Assembly: GCA_963703125.1 (NCBI GenBank)
Contig: OY969790.1
Location: forward strand, 1,922,001 to 1,986,000
DNA from: MFD04716-140 sp963703125
GTDB lineage: Bacteria > Bacteroidota > Bacteroidia > Flavobacteriales > Flavobacteriaceae
Length of the DNA stretch: 64,000 nt
Direction: 5' to 3'
Position 1 is the first letter of the stretch; each line of letters starts with the position of its first letter. The notes under the pieces were generated by a model. It was not told where the DNA came from, searched no databases, and saw nothing but the letters and a program-made list of their open reading frames with translations. The translations under genes and the position numbers were made by a program. Positions 53,430-62,453 of the stretch are shown here, in pieces.

Positions 53430-55771
53430 ATAGGATCGTCATTCTATTCAAGAGCCACCCAAAAAAAGTTCTTTTCCTTGGGATATTGCTAATCTCCTAT
53501 TATTTCTGTCTTCCCAAAAACCTTTTTGATTCACCAACATCCACCGTAATCGAAAGTAGGGAAGGAACATTACTTGGTGCTATAATTGCCGATGATGGGC
53601 AGTGGCGATTTCCAATGACCGATACTATTCCAGAGAAATTCGTAACCTGCTTGGTCCAATTTGAGGATGCACACTTTTTTCAACACCCTGGTTTTAATCC
53701 CATTTCTATGACCAAGGCTCTTTTTTCCAATATTCAGGCGGGAAAAATTATTCGTGGGGGCAGTACCATTACACAACAGGTAGTTCGACTATCTAGAAGT
53801 GGTAAAAAACGCTCTTATCTTGAAAAATTCATTGAACTTATCCTTGCTACCCGTCTTGAACTTCGTTATTCCAAGGAAAAAATTCTGCAATTGTACGCAA
53901 GTAATGCGCCTTATGGTGGAAATGTGGTAGGTTTGGAAGTTGCTGCTTGGCGCTATTTTGGTCTTAAACCTAGTCAGTTGTCATGGGCAGAGTCGGCCAC
54001 CCTTGCCGTTTTGCCCAATGCACCTAGCTTGATTTATCCAGGTAAAAATCAAAAAGAGTTGCTTGAAAAAAGAAATCGATTGTTGAAAAAGCTGATGAAA
54101 GCGTCTTACATTGATTCAACAACCTATGAATTGGCGTTGATCGAAGAATTGCCTCAAACTCCGTTTCCCTTACCCAAAATAGCCCCCCATCTTGTTCAAT
54201 TTATGGCAAAAAAGAGCAAGGGAAATCGAATTCGATCCACTTTGAATGACGATTTGCAGCTGAACGTGAATTCCATCGTACAAAGACATCATAATAATCT
54301 AAGGCATAATCAAATTCACAATGCCGCGGTTTTGGTGATGAACGTCCATACACGGGAAGTACTCGCCTACGTGGGAAATACGGCAACAACCAAGGAGCAT
54401 CAAAAGGATGTTGATTTGGTACAGGCAAATCGGAGCACAGGTAGTATACTCAAACCATTTCTATATGCAGCTATGCTTGACGCCGGTGAACTTCTCCCCG
54501 ATATGTTGGTAGCAGATGTGCCTACTCAAATTGCAGGGTATTCACCGGAGAATTTTGAGGGGAATTATAGTGGGGCCGTAAAAGCCAAAAACGCTTTGGC
54601 GCGATCACTGAATATTCCTGCGGTACGACTCCTTCAATCTTACGGATTGGAAAAATTTCGTGACCAGCTTGATTTTTTCAAACTAAGGGGAATCGACAAA
54701 TCGGCCGACCATTACGGGCTCACTTTGATATTGGGCGGAGGGGAAAGTAATCTTTGGGATTTAAGTAAGACGTATGCAAATTTAGCCTCTACCGTGAACC
54801 ACTTCAATAGTACTTCTAGTGAATATTTTGACAAAGAATTCAAGGAGCCCATATTGGAAAAGGACCAATTAGTCGTTTTTGGTAAAAAGTCAAGTACTAA
54901 AACCTTGTTCGATGCAGGAAGTATTTACTTGACATTTGAGGCAATGAAAGAAGTGAACCGACCCGAGGGCAATGAATCATGGGAATTCTATGATAGTAGC
55001 AAGGAAATAGCTTGGAAAACGGGTACAAGTTTTGGAAACAAGGATGCCTGGGCCATTGGAGCAACAACCGACTATGTGGTCGGTATCTGGGTAGGGAATG
55101 CAGATGGCGAGGGCCGCCCAAACTTAACGGGACTTTCTTCGGCGGCACCTATTCTGTTCGATGTTTTTGATGGGCTCCCAAGAAGTAAATGGTTTGAAAA
55201 ACCTTTGGATGAATTTACCGAAATCGATGTATGCGCAGAAAGTGGCTATTTGGCAACTGCTACTTGTACTATTAAAAAAACCTCAATCCCAAACAAACAA
55301 AATTTTGTGGGGGCCTGCATGTACCATCAAATAGTTCATCTCGATTCACAAAAGCAGTTTCGTGTCAATTCATCCTGTGCCAATTTATCCCAAACAATCT
55401 CGCAGACCTGGTTTGTACTTCCACCGTTGATGGAATTTTATTTTAAGCGTACGCATCCTTCATATAAGCCCTTGACCTCTTTTCGCAAGGATTGTCTTCA
55501 AAATGAGAAACCACCTATGGAATTTATCTATCCCAAAAATGGAAATCGAATTGTATTGGCAAAGAATTTTGAAGGAAAAATGAACGAGATTATTTTCAAA
55601 TTGGCCCACAACAAGCCAGAAACTGAAATTTATTGGTACTTGGATGAAAAGTTTGTTGCACAAACAAAGGATTTCCATGAAATTGCATTACTACCGGATG
55701 TGGGAAAACGCAAAATCACGGCATTGGATGCTTTTGGAAATGAAATTTCCGTTTCCGTAATTATTGAATAA
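53426..55771 (+). CDS. pbpC: Penicillin-binding protein 1C
   Basis: A 781-residue bifunctional peptidoglycan synthase. A signal anchor lies at about 14-28. The transglycosylase domain has catalytic Glu80 in FEDAHFFQHPG and GGSTITQQVVRL. The transpeptidase domain has the active-site SILK (Ser340, Lys343), RSLN and WKTGTSFG (about 530). A C-terminal PBP1C domain with IYPKNGNRI ends the protein. In many bacteria pbpC sits next to the alpha-2-macroglobulin gene; here they are 2.0 kb apart. The start overlaps the upstream ABM gene. Confidence 0.95.
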   Translation: MNRIVILFKSHPKKVLFLGILLISYYFCLPKNLFDSPTSTVIESREGTLLGAIIADDGQWRFPMTDTIPEKFVTCLVQFEDAHFFQHPGFNPISMTKALFSNIQAGKIIRGGSTITQQVVRLSRSGKKRSYLEKFIELILATRLELRYSKEKILQLYASNAPYGGNVVGLEVAAWRYFGLKPSQLSWAESATLAVLPNAPSLIYPGKNQKELLEKRNRLLKKLMKASYIDSTTYELALIEELPQTPFPLPKIAPHLVQFMAKKSKGNRIRSTLNDDLQLNVNSIVQRHHNNLRHNQIHNAAVLVMNVHTREVLAYVGNTATTKEHQKDVDLVQANRSTGSILKPFLYAAMLDAGELLPDMLVADVPTQIAGYSPENFEGNYSGAVKAKNALARSLNIPAVRLLQSYGLEKFRDQLDFFKLRGIDKSADHYGLTLILGGGESNLWDLSKTYANLASTVNHFNSTSSEYFDKEFKEPILEKDQLVVFGKKSSTKTLFDAGSIYLTFEAMKEVNRPEGNESWEFYDSSKEIAWKTGTSFGNKDAWAIGATTDYVVGIWVGNADGEGRPNLTGLSSAAPILFDVFDGLPRSKWFEKPLDEFTEIDVCAESGYLATATCTIKKTSIPNKQNFVGACMYHQIVHLDSQKQFRVNSSCANLSQTISQTWFVLPPLMEFYFKRTHPSYKPLTSFRKDCLQNEKPPMEFIYPKNGNRIVLAKNFEGKMNEIIFKLAHNKPETEIYWYLDEKFVAQTKDFHEIALLPDVGKRKITALDAFGNEISVSVIIE

Positions 55772-56058
55772 CTTTCAAGCTTTGCAGTGGTCGGTTTAAG
55801 TCTTATATTTAACCATAGTCCGAATTCACAAAATAATTTCATTTTAATTGCTTCAAGGATATTCCAGAATGTTGAAGTAAGGAATGCGCCTGAAGATGGG
55901 TTGGTTTCAGGAATTATGAATGATGGGTGAGTTAATAAGTGGAGATCTGAGCAAATATTGAGTGGTGAAATCAAAGATTCACGAACCCCCTTTAAGAACA
56001 ATTGACAAGGATGTGAATAATTACATCGGTCCTATACTAAACAATTAAACATCAGCAG

Positions 56059-57540
56059 ATGAAATACGTTATTTCCCTAGATCAAGGTACTACCAGCTCC
56101 CGAGCATTGCTGGTCGACGAGAAAGGTAAGATTCAAGGAATGGTTCAAAAGGAGTTTAAACAGATTTTCCCCAAATCGGGCTGGGTTGAGCATGACCCAA
56201 AGGAAATATTGGACTCGCAATTGGGTGTTCTCAAAGAACTTCTTAAGAAAGAGAAGGTAAAGGCTACTGATGTCAAAGCCATAGGTATAACCAATCAGCG
56301 GGAAACAACGGTAGTTTGGGACAAGCATACCGGGAATCCGGTTTACAATGCCATTGTTTGGCAAGACAAACGAACCGCAGATATCTGTGAGCATCTAATA
56401 AAAAGTGGATTAAAAGAGCATGTTCGCAAAACCACGGGTCTGGTTATTGATTCCTATTTTTCAGGCACAAAAGTCAAATGGATTTTGGACAACGTAGATG
56501 GTGCGAAAGAAAAGGCAAAAAAGGGAAATCTTCTAATGGGGACCATTGATACTTGGTTGGTTTGGAACATGACCAAAGGCGAAAATCATGTAACCGATTA
56601 TACGAATGCCTCGCGGACCATGATTTATGATATTGTCAATTTAAAGTGGGACACCAAGCTATTGACCGCTTTAGGAATTCCCAAAAATATGTTGCCTGAG
56701 GTAAAACCGTCGGCATATCATTTTGGTGATTATCAATTGGACGGAATCAAAATCCCCATTGCAGGGATTGCAGGAGATCAGCAGGCTGCACTTTTTGGAC
56801 AGGGATGTTTCAAAAAAGGAACCGCAAAGAACACATACGGAACCGGTTGTTTTATGTTGATGAATACAGGAGAAACCCCCCAATTTTCAAAAAACGGATT
56901 GCTCACCACAATTGCTTACGGAATTGACGGTAAAGTAAACTACGCCTTTGAAGGAAGTATTTTTATTGCCGGTGCAGCCATTCAATGGCTCAGGGACGGA
57001 TTGAAATTAATCAAGGACGCCAAAGAAACCGAGGCTCTTGCCGAATCTGTGGAAGGGGAGAATCCGGTTTATGTGGTACCCGCCTTTGCTGGCTTGGGAG
57101 CGCCCTATTGGGATATGTATGCCCGTGGTGCGATTTTCGGTTTAACAAGAGATACTGGTAAAGCCCATTTGGCAAAAGCCACATTGGAATCCCTTGCCTA
57201 CCAAACCAAGGATATATTGAAAGCGATGGAGGAAGATTCGGGGATTCAGTTGCAAAATTTGCGAGTGGACGGTGGAGCTTGTTCCAATAATTATTTAATG
57301 CAGTTTCAGGCCGATATTCTTGACACAGAAGTACATCGCCCTGAAGTAATAGAATCCACGGCAATGGGAGCCGCATTCTTAGCTGGGATACAAGTGGGAC
57401 TCTGGAAACAATCTGATATTGATCAGAACAGACCCATGAACCGGATCTTTAAACCCAATTTTGATAGGGTAAAGCGAAAGCGACTTTATGGCAAATGGCA
57501 AAAAGCAGTGGAGCGGACCAAAGCGTGGGAAGAACAATAG
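56059..57540 (+). CDS. glpK: Glycerol kinase
   Basis: Phosphorylates glycerol to glycerol 3-phosphate. The 493-residue sequence starts YVISLDQGTTSSRALLVD, the FGGY nucleotide loop, and contains AIGITNQRETTVVWD, TYGTGCFMLMNTG and the C-terminal DGGACSNNYLMQFQADI. The length matches bacterial GlpK. It is followed after 111 bases by glpD. No glpF facilitator gene is nearby in the window, so glycerol would enter by another route. Confidence 0.96.
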   Translation: MKYVISLDQGTTSSRALLVDEKGKIQGMVQKEFKQIFPKSGWVEHDPKEILDSQLGVLKELLKKEKVKATDVKAIGITNQRETTVVWDKHTGNPVYNAIVWQDKRTADICEHLIKSGLKEHVRKTTGLVIDSYFSGTKVKWILDNVDGAKEKAKKGNLLMGTIDTWLVWNMTKGENHVTDYTNASRTMIYDIVNLKWDTKLLTALGIPKNMLPEVKPSAYHFGDYQLDGIKIPIAGIAGDQQAALFGQGCFKKGTAKNTYGTGCFMLMNTGETPQFSKNGLLTTIAYGIDGKVNYAFEGSIFIAGAAIQWLRDGLKLIKDAKETEALAESVEGENPVYVVPAFAGLGAPYWDMYARGAIFGLTRDTGKAHLAKATLESLAYQTKDILKAMEEDSGIQLQNLRVDGGACSNNYLMQFQADILDTEVHRPEVIESTAMGAAFLAGIQVGLWKQSDIDQNRPMNRIFKPNFDRVKRKRLYGKWQKAVERTKAWEEQ

Positions 57541-57651
57541 ACAGAAATGTATAATTGTCCAATGAACTTAATCGGATCCTTTCAATTGGAGCGAAACGAG
57601 TAATGTTATTAAGGACAAAGATTCCCCACCACAGATAATCAATAAAAGAGT

Positions 57652-59322
57652 ATGTCAAAAGATATAAGATTTTCAAATCTCGATAGGACTAAAACCGTTA
57701 CAAAACTGTCGAAAACTGAATATGATCTAGTTGTTATCGGAGGAGGTATAACAGGTGGTGGAATTGCCTTGGACGCAGCCTCTAGAGGCCTAAAAGTAGC
57801 ATTGGTCGAAAAAGGCGATTTTGCTTCAGGAACAAGTAGTAAATCGACAAAACTAATTCATGGTGGCCTGCGTTATCTAAAGCAATTTGATTTTTGGTTG
57901 GTAAAAGAAGTAGGCTCTGAGCGGGCTATTGTACATAAATTGGCTCCGCATCTGGTCATTCCGGAAAAAATGTTGTTGCCGTTGATCGAGAATGGTTCCT
58001 ATGGTAAATGGTTGACATCTATTGGTCTTAAAGTCTATGATATTCTAGCACAGGTAACAGGTGAAGACAAGCGAAAAATGCTGGAAAAGAAAGAGGCCCT
58101 TAAGTTGGAACCGCTTTTGCCGAAGAAAATATTAAAAGGTGCTGGGTATTATGCGGAGTACCGAACCGATGATGCCCGCCTAACAATTGAAAATATTAAG
58201 ACCAGTCTAAAATTTGGTGCGATGGCATTGAACTATGCCAAGGTTTCCGAATTTCTTTATGATGCAGAAAAAGTCGCCGGCGTAGTTGTAAATGATATGG
58301 CATCAGGGAAGGAATTTCACATTAAATCTAAATTCGTAATCAATGCCGCAGGACCTTGGGTAGATGAATTGCGAAGTGTGAACAATTCTAAAAAAGGAAA
58401 ACAACTGCACTTGACCAAAGGAGTCCATCTGGTTTTTCCGTATGAGAAACTACCTGTGAAACAATCAGTTTATTTTGATATCCCTGACGGGCGGATGATG
58501 TTTGCCATCCCAAGGGGAAAAGTAACCTATGTTGGTACCACTGACACCAATTTTATTAAGGACAAGGACCACGTAAATATTGATTTGGCAGATGCGATGT
58601 ATCTTTTAAGTGCAGTAAACAACATGTTCCCGAAAATCAATTTGGAAATGGAAGATATAATTTCTTCCTGGGCCGGACTAAGACCTTTGATTCATGAGGA
58701 AGGTAAATCGGCCTCGGAATTGTCTAGAAAGGACGAAATTTTTATTTCCGATACAGGGCTGTACAGTATTGCAGGAGGAAAGCTTACAGGTTACCGAAAG
58801 ATGGCCGAGCGTGTGGTGGGCCGTATTGTCAAAAAGATGGAAGAAGAGCAATCCGCTAAGTTTAAAGATTGCTTTACCGAAGAAATCCCTTTATGTGGTA
58901 ATGTAGATTTTAAGAAGTTTAAGCATGTTGAAAAATATATTGCCGAAATTTTTGAGAAAATCAAGGCTGATGGTTTTACCAAGTATGACGCCTGGTTTCT
59001 GGTGACCAACTATGGCAAGCAGACCGAAACCATTTTAGAAATCTATGCCAAATTGAAAGATAAGGATAATCATGTTAAAATGATCAAGGCCGAACTTAGG
59101 TTTGGGATAGACCATGAGATGGTTCTAACTCCAATGGATTTCTTCGTCAGAAGAACGGGCCGTCTTTATTTTGATATAGATAGTATTCGAATGTATATGG
59201 AACCTATTTTGGACGAATTCAAAACAATTTTTAAGGCCAACAATGAACAATTGCAAAATTGGGCAAAGGAATTAAATAGACTGATTGACGAGCATGCTAA
59301 CTTTTCAATTGAAAGAATGTAA
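57652..59322 (+). CDS. glpD: Glycerol-3-phosphate dehydrogenase (FAD-dependent)
   Basis: A 556-residue peripheral-membrane flavoenzyme oxidising glycerol 3-phosphate to dihydroxyacetone phosphate and passing electrons to quinones. The FAD motif is VVIGGGITGGGIALDAASRG (about 27-46), followed by SGTSSKSTKLIHGGLRYL. The RTDDARLT and GKLTGYRKMAERV phrases are family-typical, and a C-terminal alpha-helical GlpD domain follows. It is the second gene of the glp pair. No repressor gene is present. Confidence 0.96.
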   Translation: MSKDIRFSNLDRTKTVTKLSKTEYDLVVIGGGITGGGIALDAASRGLKVALVEKGDFASGTSSKSTKLIHGGLRYLKQFDFWLVKEVGSERAIVHKLAPHLVIPEKMLLPLIENGSYGKWLTSIGLKVYDILAQVTGEDKRKMLEKKEALKLEPLLPKKILKGAGYYAEYRTDDARLTIENIKTSLKFGAMALNYAKVSEFLYDAEKVAGVVVNDMASGKEFHIKSKFVINAAGPWVDELRSVNNSKKGKQLHLTKGVHLVFPYEKLPVKQSVYFDIPDGRMMFAIPRGKVTYVGTTDTNFIKDKDHVNIDLADAMYLLSAVNNMFPKINLEMEDIISSWAGLRPLIHEEGKSASELSRKDEIFISDTGLYSIAGGKLTGYRKMAERVVGRIVKKMEEEQSAKFKDCFTEEIPLCGNVDFKKFKHVEKYIAEIFEKIKADGFTKYDAWFLVTNYGKQTETILEIYAKLKDKDNHVKMIKAELRFGIDHEMVLTPMDFFVRRTGRLYFDIDSIRMYMEPILDEFKTIFKANNEQLQNWAKELNRLIDEHANFSIERM

Positions 59323-59340
59323 TTGGCCACTTGGGCTATT

Positions 59341-60342
59341 CTAATCAATTTTATCCGTCAGCTCCTTAAACACTTTCTTGGCATTTTTACCTTCGTAAAG
59401 CACATCGTAAACGGCTTCCATTATGGGTGTTTTGACCCTCTTTTTGAAATTCGAATTAATCTGATGTGCGCTTTTCGCGGCATAATACCCTTCGGCTATC
59501 ATACTCATTTCCATCTGCGCACTTTTAACCGTATAGCCTTTGCCAATCATGTTTCCAAACATTCGATTGCGACTAAAAGTAGAATACCCGGTTACCAATA
59601 AATCTCCCAAATAAGCGGAATCATTGATATTGCGGTCGATTTTATGAATACGCTTGGTGAATCTTTTCAATTCACGAATGGCGTTGCTCATAAGCACACT
59701 TTGAAAATTATCTCCATATCCTAAGCCATGTGCTATACCGGCGGCTATAGCATATATATTCTTGAGCATGGCCGCATACTCGGTACCTATGATGTCTTTT
59801 GTGATTTTCGTTTTTATGTAATCACTGCTTAGATTTTTTGCAACTAGTCGCGCCTTTTTGGTATCGGAACAGGCAATGGTCAAGTAGGACAAGCGCTCCA
59901 AAGCAACTTCTTCGGCATGGCAGGGACCCGTAATTACCCCGATGTTCTCGAACGGGATGTCATATTTCTCATGAAAATGCTCTCCAACAATACGTCCGGT
60001 TTCTGGGACAATACCTTTAATGGCCGAAAAAATGATTTTATCCTTCAGGGAAATATTCAATTTTTTAAGTTCACTTTCCAGAAAGGCCGAAGGAATGGCA
60101 AATATCAAGACCGTCGCATTTTGAATGGCCGTCGAGATGTCATCGGTCAAATCCAATTTGGACAAATCGAAGGTTACCGATGTTAGATAATTGGGATTGT
60201 GCCTGTGTGTTTTTATAAAATCAATGGCATCTGAATTACGCATGTACCACCCAACTTTTTCTTGATTAACGCACAGCATTTTCACAAGTGCGGTAGCCCA
60301 ACTACCGCCCCCTAAGACAACAAAACGTATATTTTTATCCAT
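59341..60342 (-). CDS. gpsA: NAD(P)H-dependent glycerol-3-phosphate dehydrogenase
   Basis: Makes glycerol 3-phosphate for phospholipids from dihydroxyacetone phosphate. ATG 60342 starts MDKNIRFVVLGGGSWATAL (333 residues); an ATG at 60351 is a longer option. The cofactor loop is GGGSWATAL at 11-19. GPCHAEEV, the catalytic Lys region AAMLKNIYAIAAGIAHG and the RNRMFG/SAQMEMSMIAEGYYAAK region are all visible. It is convergent with glpD, so the reverse and forward reactions are encoded side by side. Confidence 0.95.
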   Translation of the reverse strand: MDKNIRFVVLGGGSWATALVKMLCVNQEKVGWYMRNSDAIDFIKTHRHNPNYLTSVTFDLSKLDLTDDISTAIQNATVLIFAIPSAFLESELKKLNISLKDKIIFSAIKGIVPETGRIVGEHFHEKYDIPFENIGVITGPCHAEEVALERLSYLTIACSDTKKARLVAKNLSSDYIKTKITKDIIGTEYAAMLKNIYAIAAGIAHGLGYGDNFQSVLMSNAIRELKRFTKRIHKIDRNINDSAYLGDLLVTGYSTFSRNRMFGNMIGKGYTVKSAQMEMSMIAEGYYAAKSAHQINSNFKKRVKTPIMEAVYDVLYEGKNAKKVFKELTDKID

Positions 60343-60466
60343 AGCAAGCATAAATGCCCAAATGTAGTTAAAAATTAAAACAGAACATTAGACATTGATT
60401 ATCAATGAGTTAAAATTAATGGCACGGAGATTGTTTTCTTACAATGAAATTATAATACTATACAAT

Positions 60467-61378
60467 ATGAAAACAAAACTACTTTTCGGATTTTTAATGA
60501 TGGGAACACTTCTAAGTTCTTGCTACACTGAAGTCCTTATCGAGGACGAGTATATTGAGGAGTCAGCCTTCAATACAGATCAAGTTTTACAATCATATGA
60601 TCTTTGGTATGTTGATATAAACAAGACAAAGGGAAACGGGGAAGTTCCTTTTTTACAATTGGCGTTCACAATATCTTTTAACAACGGGGTCGTTTATGCC
60701 AATAATAACATCGTAGGCATTGGAAAAACTGGGAATGGATTTGGAATTGATGTCGGAAACTATGGGACACTCCGTGGAACCGTAGAAATTGACCATGATG
60801 TAGATGGATTATGGCTCTTGGATGTTTATGCCATTAATGGAAACACTATAGAGCTTTATGATCCACGTTCGGATACATCCTATTATTTGAAAGGGTATCA
60901 AATTAATAGCTTTGATTTTGATTATGTATTCTATGACAACATCAACTATTTTCTTCAGGAATATGATGCTTGGGAAAAGGTGTATACAAGTGAAGAAGGT
61001 GCCTTGAATGAATTTGACAATGAAAATTTCTTGCAGTTCAATATAGATTTCTTTAGGTCGTCAATCGACTCTCCTGGGACCCCGATTGGTAATTTAATAT
61101 GGGATTTTGAGGGCAATTATCAAGTCTATAATGTTGAAAACGATGAAACGCTCAAAACTTTAACACTCGCTTATGACTCCATGGGCAATGATTACTTTGA
61201 ACTCTACGTTATTAATGATAGTACCATTGAGCTGTATCACCCAACAAGCGGAACGGTATATGAGTTTAAGGGCAGGGGCTATCAGCAGTACTTAAAATCG
61301 GGCAAAAGCTCGGTTTCCAAAAAGAGAATAAAGACTTCGAATCCTGTGATGAAGGTAAAACGAAGTAGAACAAAATAA
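60467..61378 (+). CDS. Lipoprotein with two internally repeated domains
   Basis: Start at ATG 60467 (303 residues); the upstream frame lacks a leader. The signal is MKTKLLFGFLMMGTLLSSC, a lipobox with Cys at residue 19. Two halves resemble each other: the first contains SYDLWYVDINKTKG...NGNTIELYDPRSDTSYYLKGYQ, the second EYDAWEKVYTSEEG...NDSTIELYHPTSGTVYEFKGRGY. Such beta-rich repeats suggest a duplicated sandwich domain. The C-terminus is a Lys/Arg-rich tail (residues 285-303). The function is unknown. A strong terminator follows. Confidence 0.75.
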   Translation: MKTKLLFGFLMMGTLLSSCYTEVLIEDEYIEESAFNTDQVLQSYDLWYVDINKTKGNGEVPFLQLAFTISFNNGVVYANNNIVGIGKTGNGFGIDVGNYGTLRGTVEIDHDVDGLWLLDVYAINGNTIELYDPRSDTSYYLKGYQINSFDFDYVFYDNINYFLQEYDAWEKVYTSEEGALNEFDNENFLQFNIDFFRSSIDSPGTPIGNLIWDFEGNYQVYNVENDETLKTLTLAYDSMGNDYFELYVINDSTIELYHPTSGTVYEFKGRGYQQYLKSGKSSVSKKRIKTSNPVMKVKRSRTK

Positions 61379-61406
61379 AGATTTTTTGGTTGGTTATTTA
61401 GTTAGG

Positions 61407-61440
61407 AACCGCCCCAGCATTTTTGCTGGGGCGGTTTTTT
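61407..61440 (+). terminator. Strong terminator after the duplicated-domain lipoprotein gene
   Basis: A perfect 13-base stem (AACCGCCCCAGCA with TGCTGGGGCGGTT) with a TTTT loop is followed by T4 and then GATG. It lies 28 bases after the lipoprotein stop, and it also separates that gene from the convergent AraC regulator gene. Confidence 0.92.
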
Positions 61441-61452
61441 GATGTTATGGAC

Positions 61453-62301
61453 TTATCTATTTGAAAACTTGTTCTTAAAACCGGACGGGTTCTCTCCGGT
61501 AATATTTTTAAAGATTCGGTTAAAATACGAGAGACTTTCAAACCCGCATTCAAAACAAGTTTCCGTTACATTGTGCCCCATTAACAAGAGCCTTTTGGCT
61601 TGGCTAATACGATATTGATTAAGAAATTCCACAAAAGAACTGCCTGTTGTTTTCTTAAAATATCTACAAAAGGCCGATTTGGTTAAATTACAAAGAGCGG
61701 AAACTTCATTTAGCCCTATTTTTCCCTGGTATCTCTCATCAATAAAACCATAAATAGCACGCAGACGGCCTTCTTCCTTTTTACTGTATTTGCTCACGAA
61801 AGGCGTACTATGCAATAATTCAAAGTCTTTGCTATGCGCAAGCAGTTTGAGAATGCTTATGACATTCATAAATAATTTGAAGGGATCCAAAAGATGAAGT
61901 TCCTTCATTAGTCTTCCAACCTCTATCTTGGTTTCCCCTTTAAAAGCCAATCCATATTTTGACATATCGAGCAAGCGATCCAAGGATTGAAGCTCTGGAA
62001 TTCTATCTATAAAATCGTCCTTAAAAAAGGGCTTAATATGAACAACTTCCTTTGTATATTTTGTTGAAACCTTATAGTCAAAGTTAAGATGGGGAATATT
62101 GGAACCTATCAAAACAAGATCACTCCCTTTATATTCGGAGATATGATTTCCAACATGTCTGGTTGCACTTGCACCCTCAATAAAGACCAGTTCATATTCT
62201 GGATGAAAATGCCAGTAGAAAAGATGATTTAGTTTGGGGTCGTGTAAAAGCCGAAACGGACTTTTAGAATCTGGGGAGATGGTCTCTAGTTGAATCCGCA
62301 T
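61453..62301 (-). CDS. AraC-family transcriptional regulator
   Basis: Start at ATG 62301 (282 residues); the TTG at 62316 is less likely. An N-terminal cupin-like sensing domain (about 10-150: RLLHDPKLNHLFYWHFHPEYELV, VLIGSNIPHLNF) precedes two helix-turn-helix units at about 185-280. The first HTH is GLNEVSALCNLTKSAFCRYFKKTTG, the second NVTETCFECGFESLSYFNRIFKN, ending TGENPSGFK. It is divergent from the phytanoyl-CoA dioxygenase-like gene and probably controls it through the direct repeat at 62352-62380. Confidence 0.9.
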   Translation of the reverse strand: MRIQLETISPDSKSPFRLLHDPKLNHLFYWHFHPEYELVFIEGASATRHVGNHISEYKGSDLVLIGSNIPHLNFDYKVSTKYTKEVVHIKPFFKDDFIDRIPELQSLDRLLDMSKYGLAFKGETKIEVGRLMKELHLLDPFKLFMNVISILKLLAHSKDFELLHSTPFVSKYSKKEEGRLRAIYGFIDERYQGKIGLNEVSALCNLTKSAFCRYFKKTTGSSFVEFLNQYRISQAKRLLLMGHNVTETCFECGFESLSYFNRIFKNITGENPSGFKNKFSNR

Positions 62302-62351
62302 TTCTAAATTTAACAAAATTGCTTCAAATAGTTCTTAAAATGATTAAAAAT

Positions 62352-62380
62352 ATCAATATTGTGCAAATATAGATCAATAT
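62352..62380. promoter_or_regulatory. Two ATCAATAT half-sites 21 bases apart (AraC-type operator)
   Basis: ATCAATAT at 62352-62359 is repeated exactly at 62373-62380, a 21-base spacing of two helical turns. AraC-type proteins bind such direct half-sites. The pair lies midway in the 152-base region between the divergent AraC and PhyH genes, 51 bases from the AraC ATG. A CTAATTT/AAATTAG inverted repeat (62408-62430) lies nearer the PhyH start. Confidence 0.6.
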
Positions 62381-62453
62381 CGAGGTTGAGAAAGGGATCA
62401 TGCTTTTCTAATTTTACATTATCAAATTAGGAACTCAATTTAAAACAATCAAT

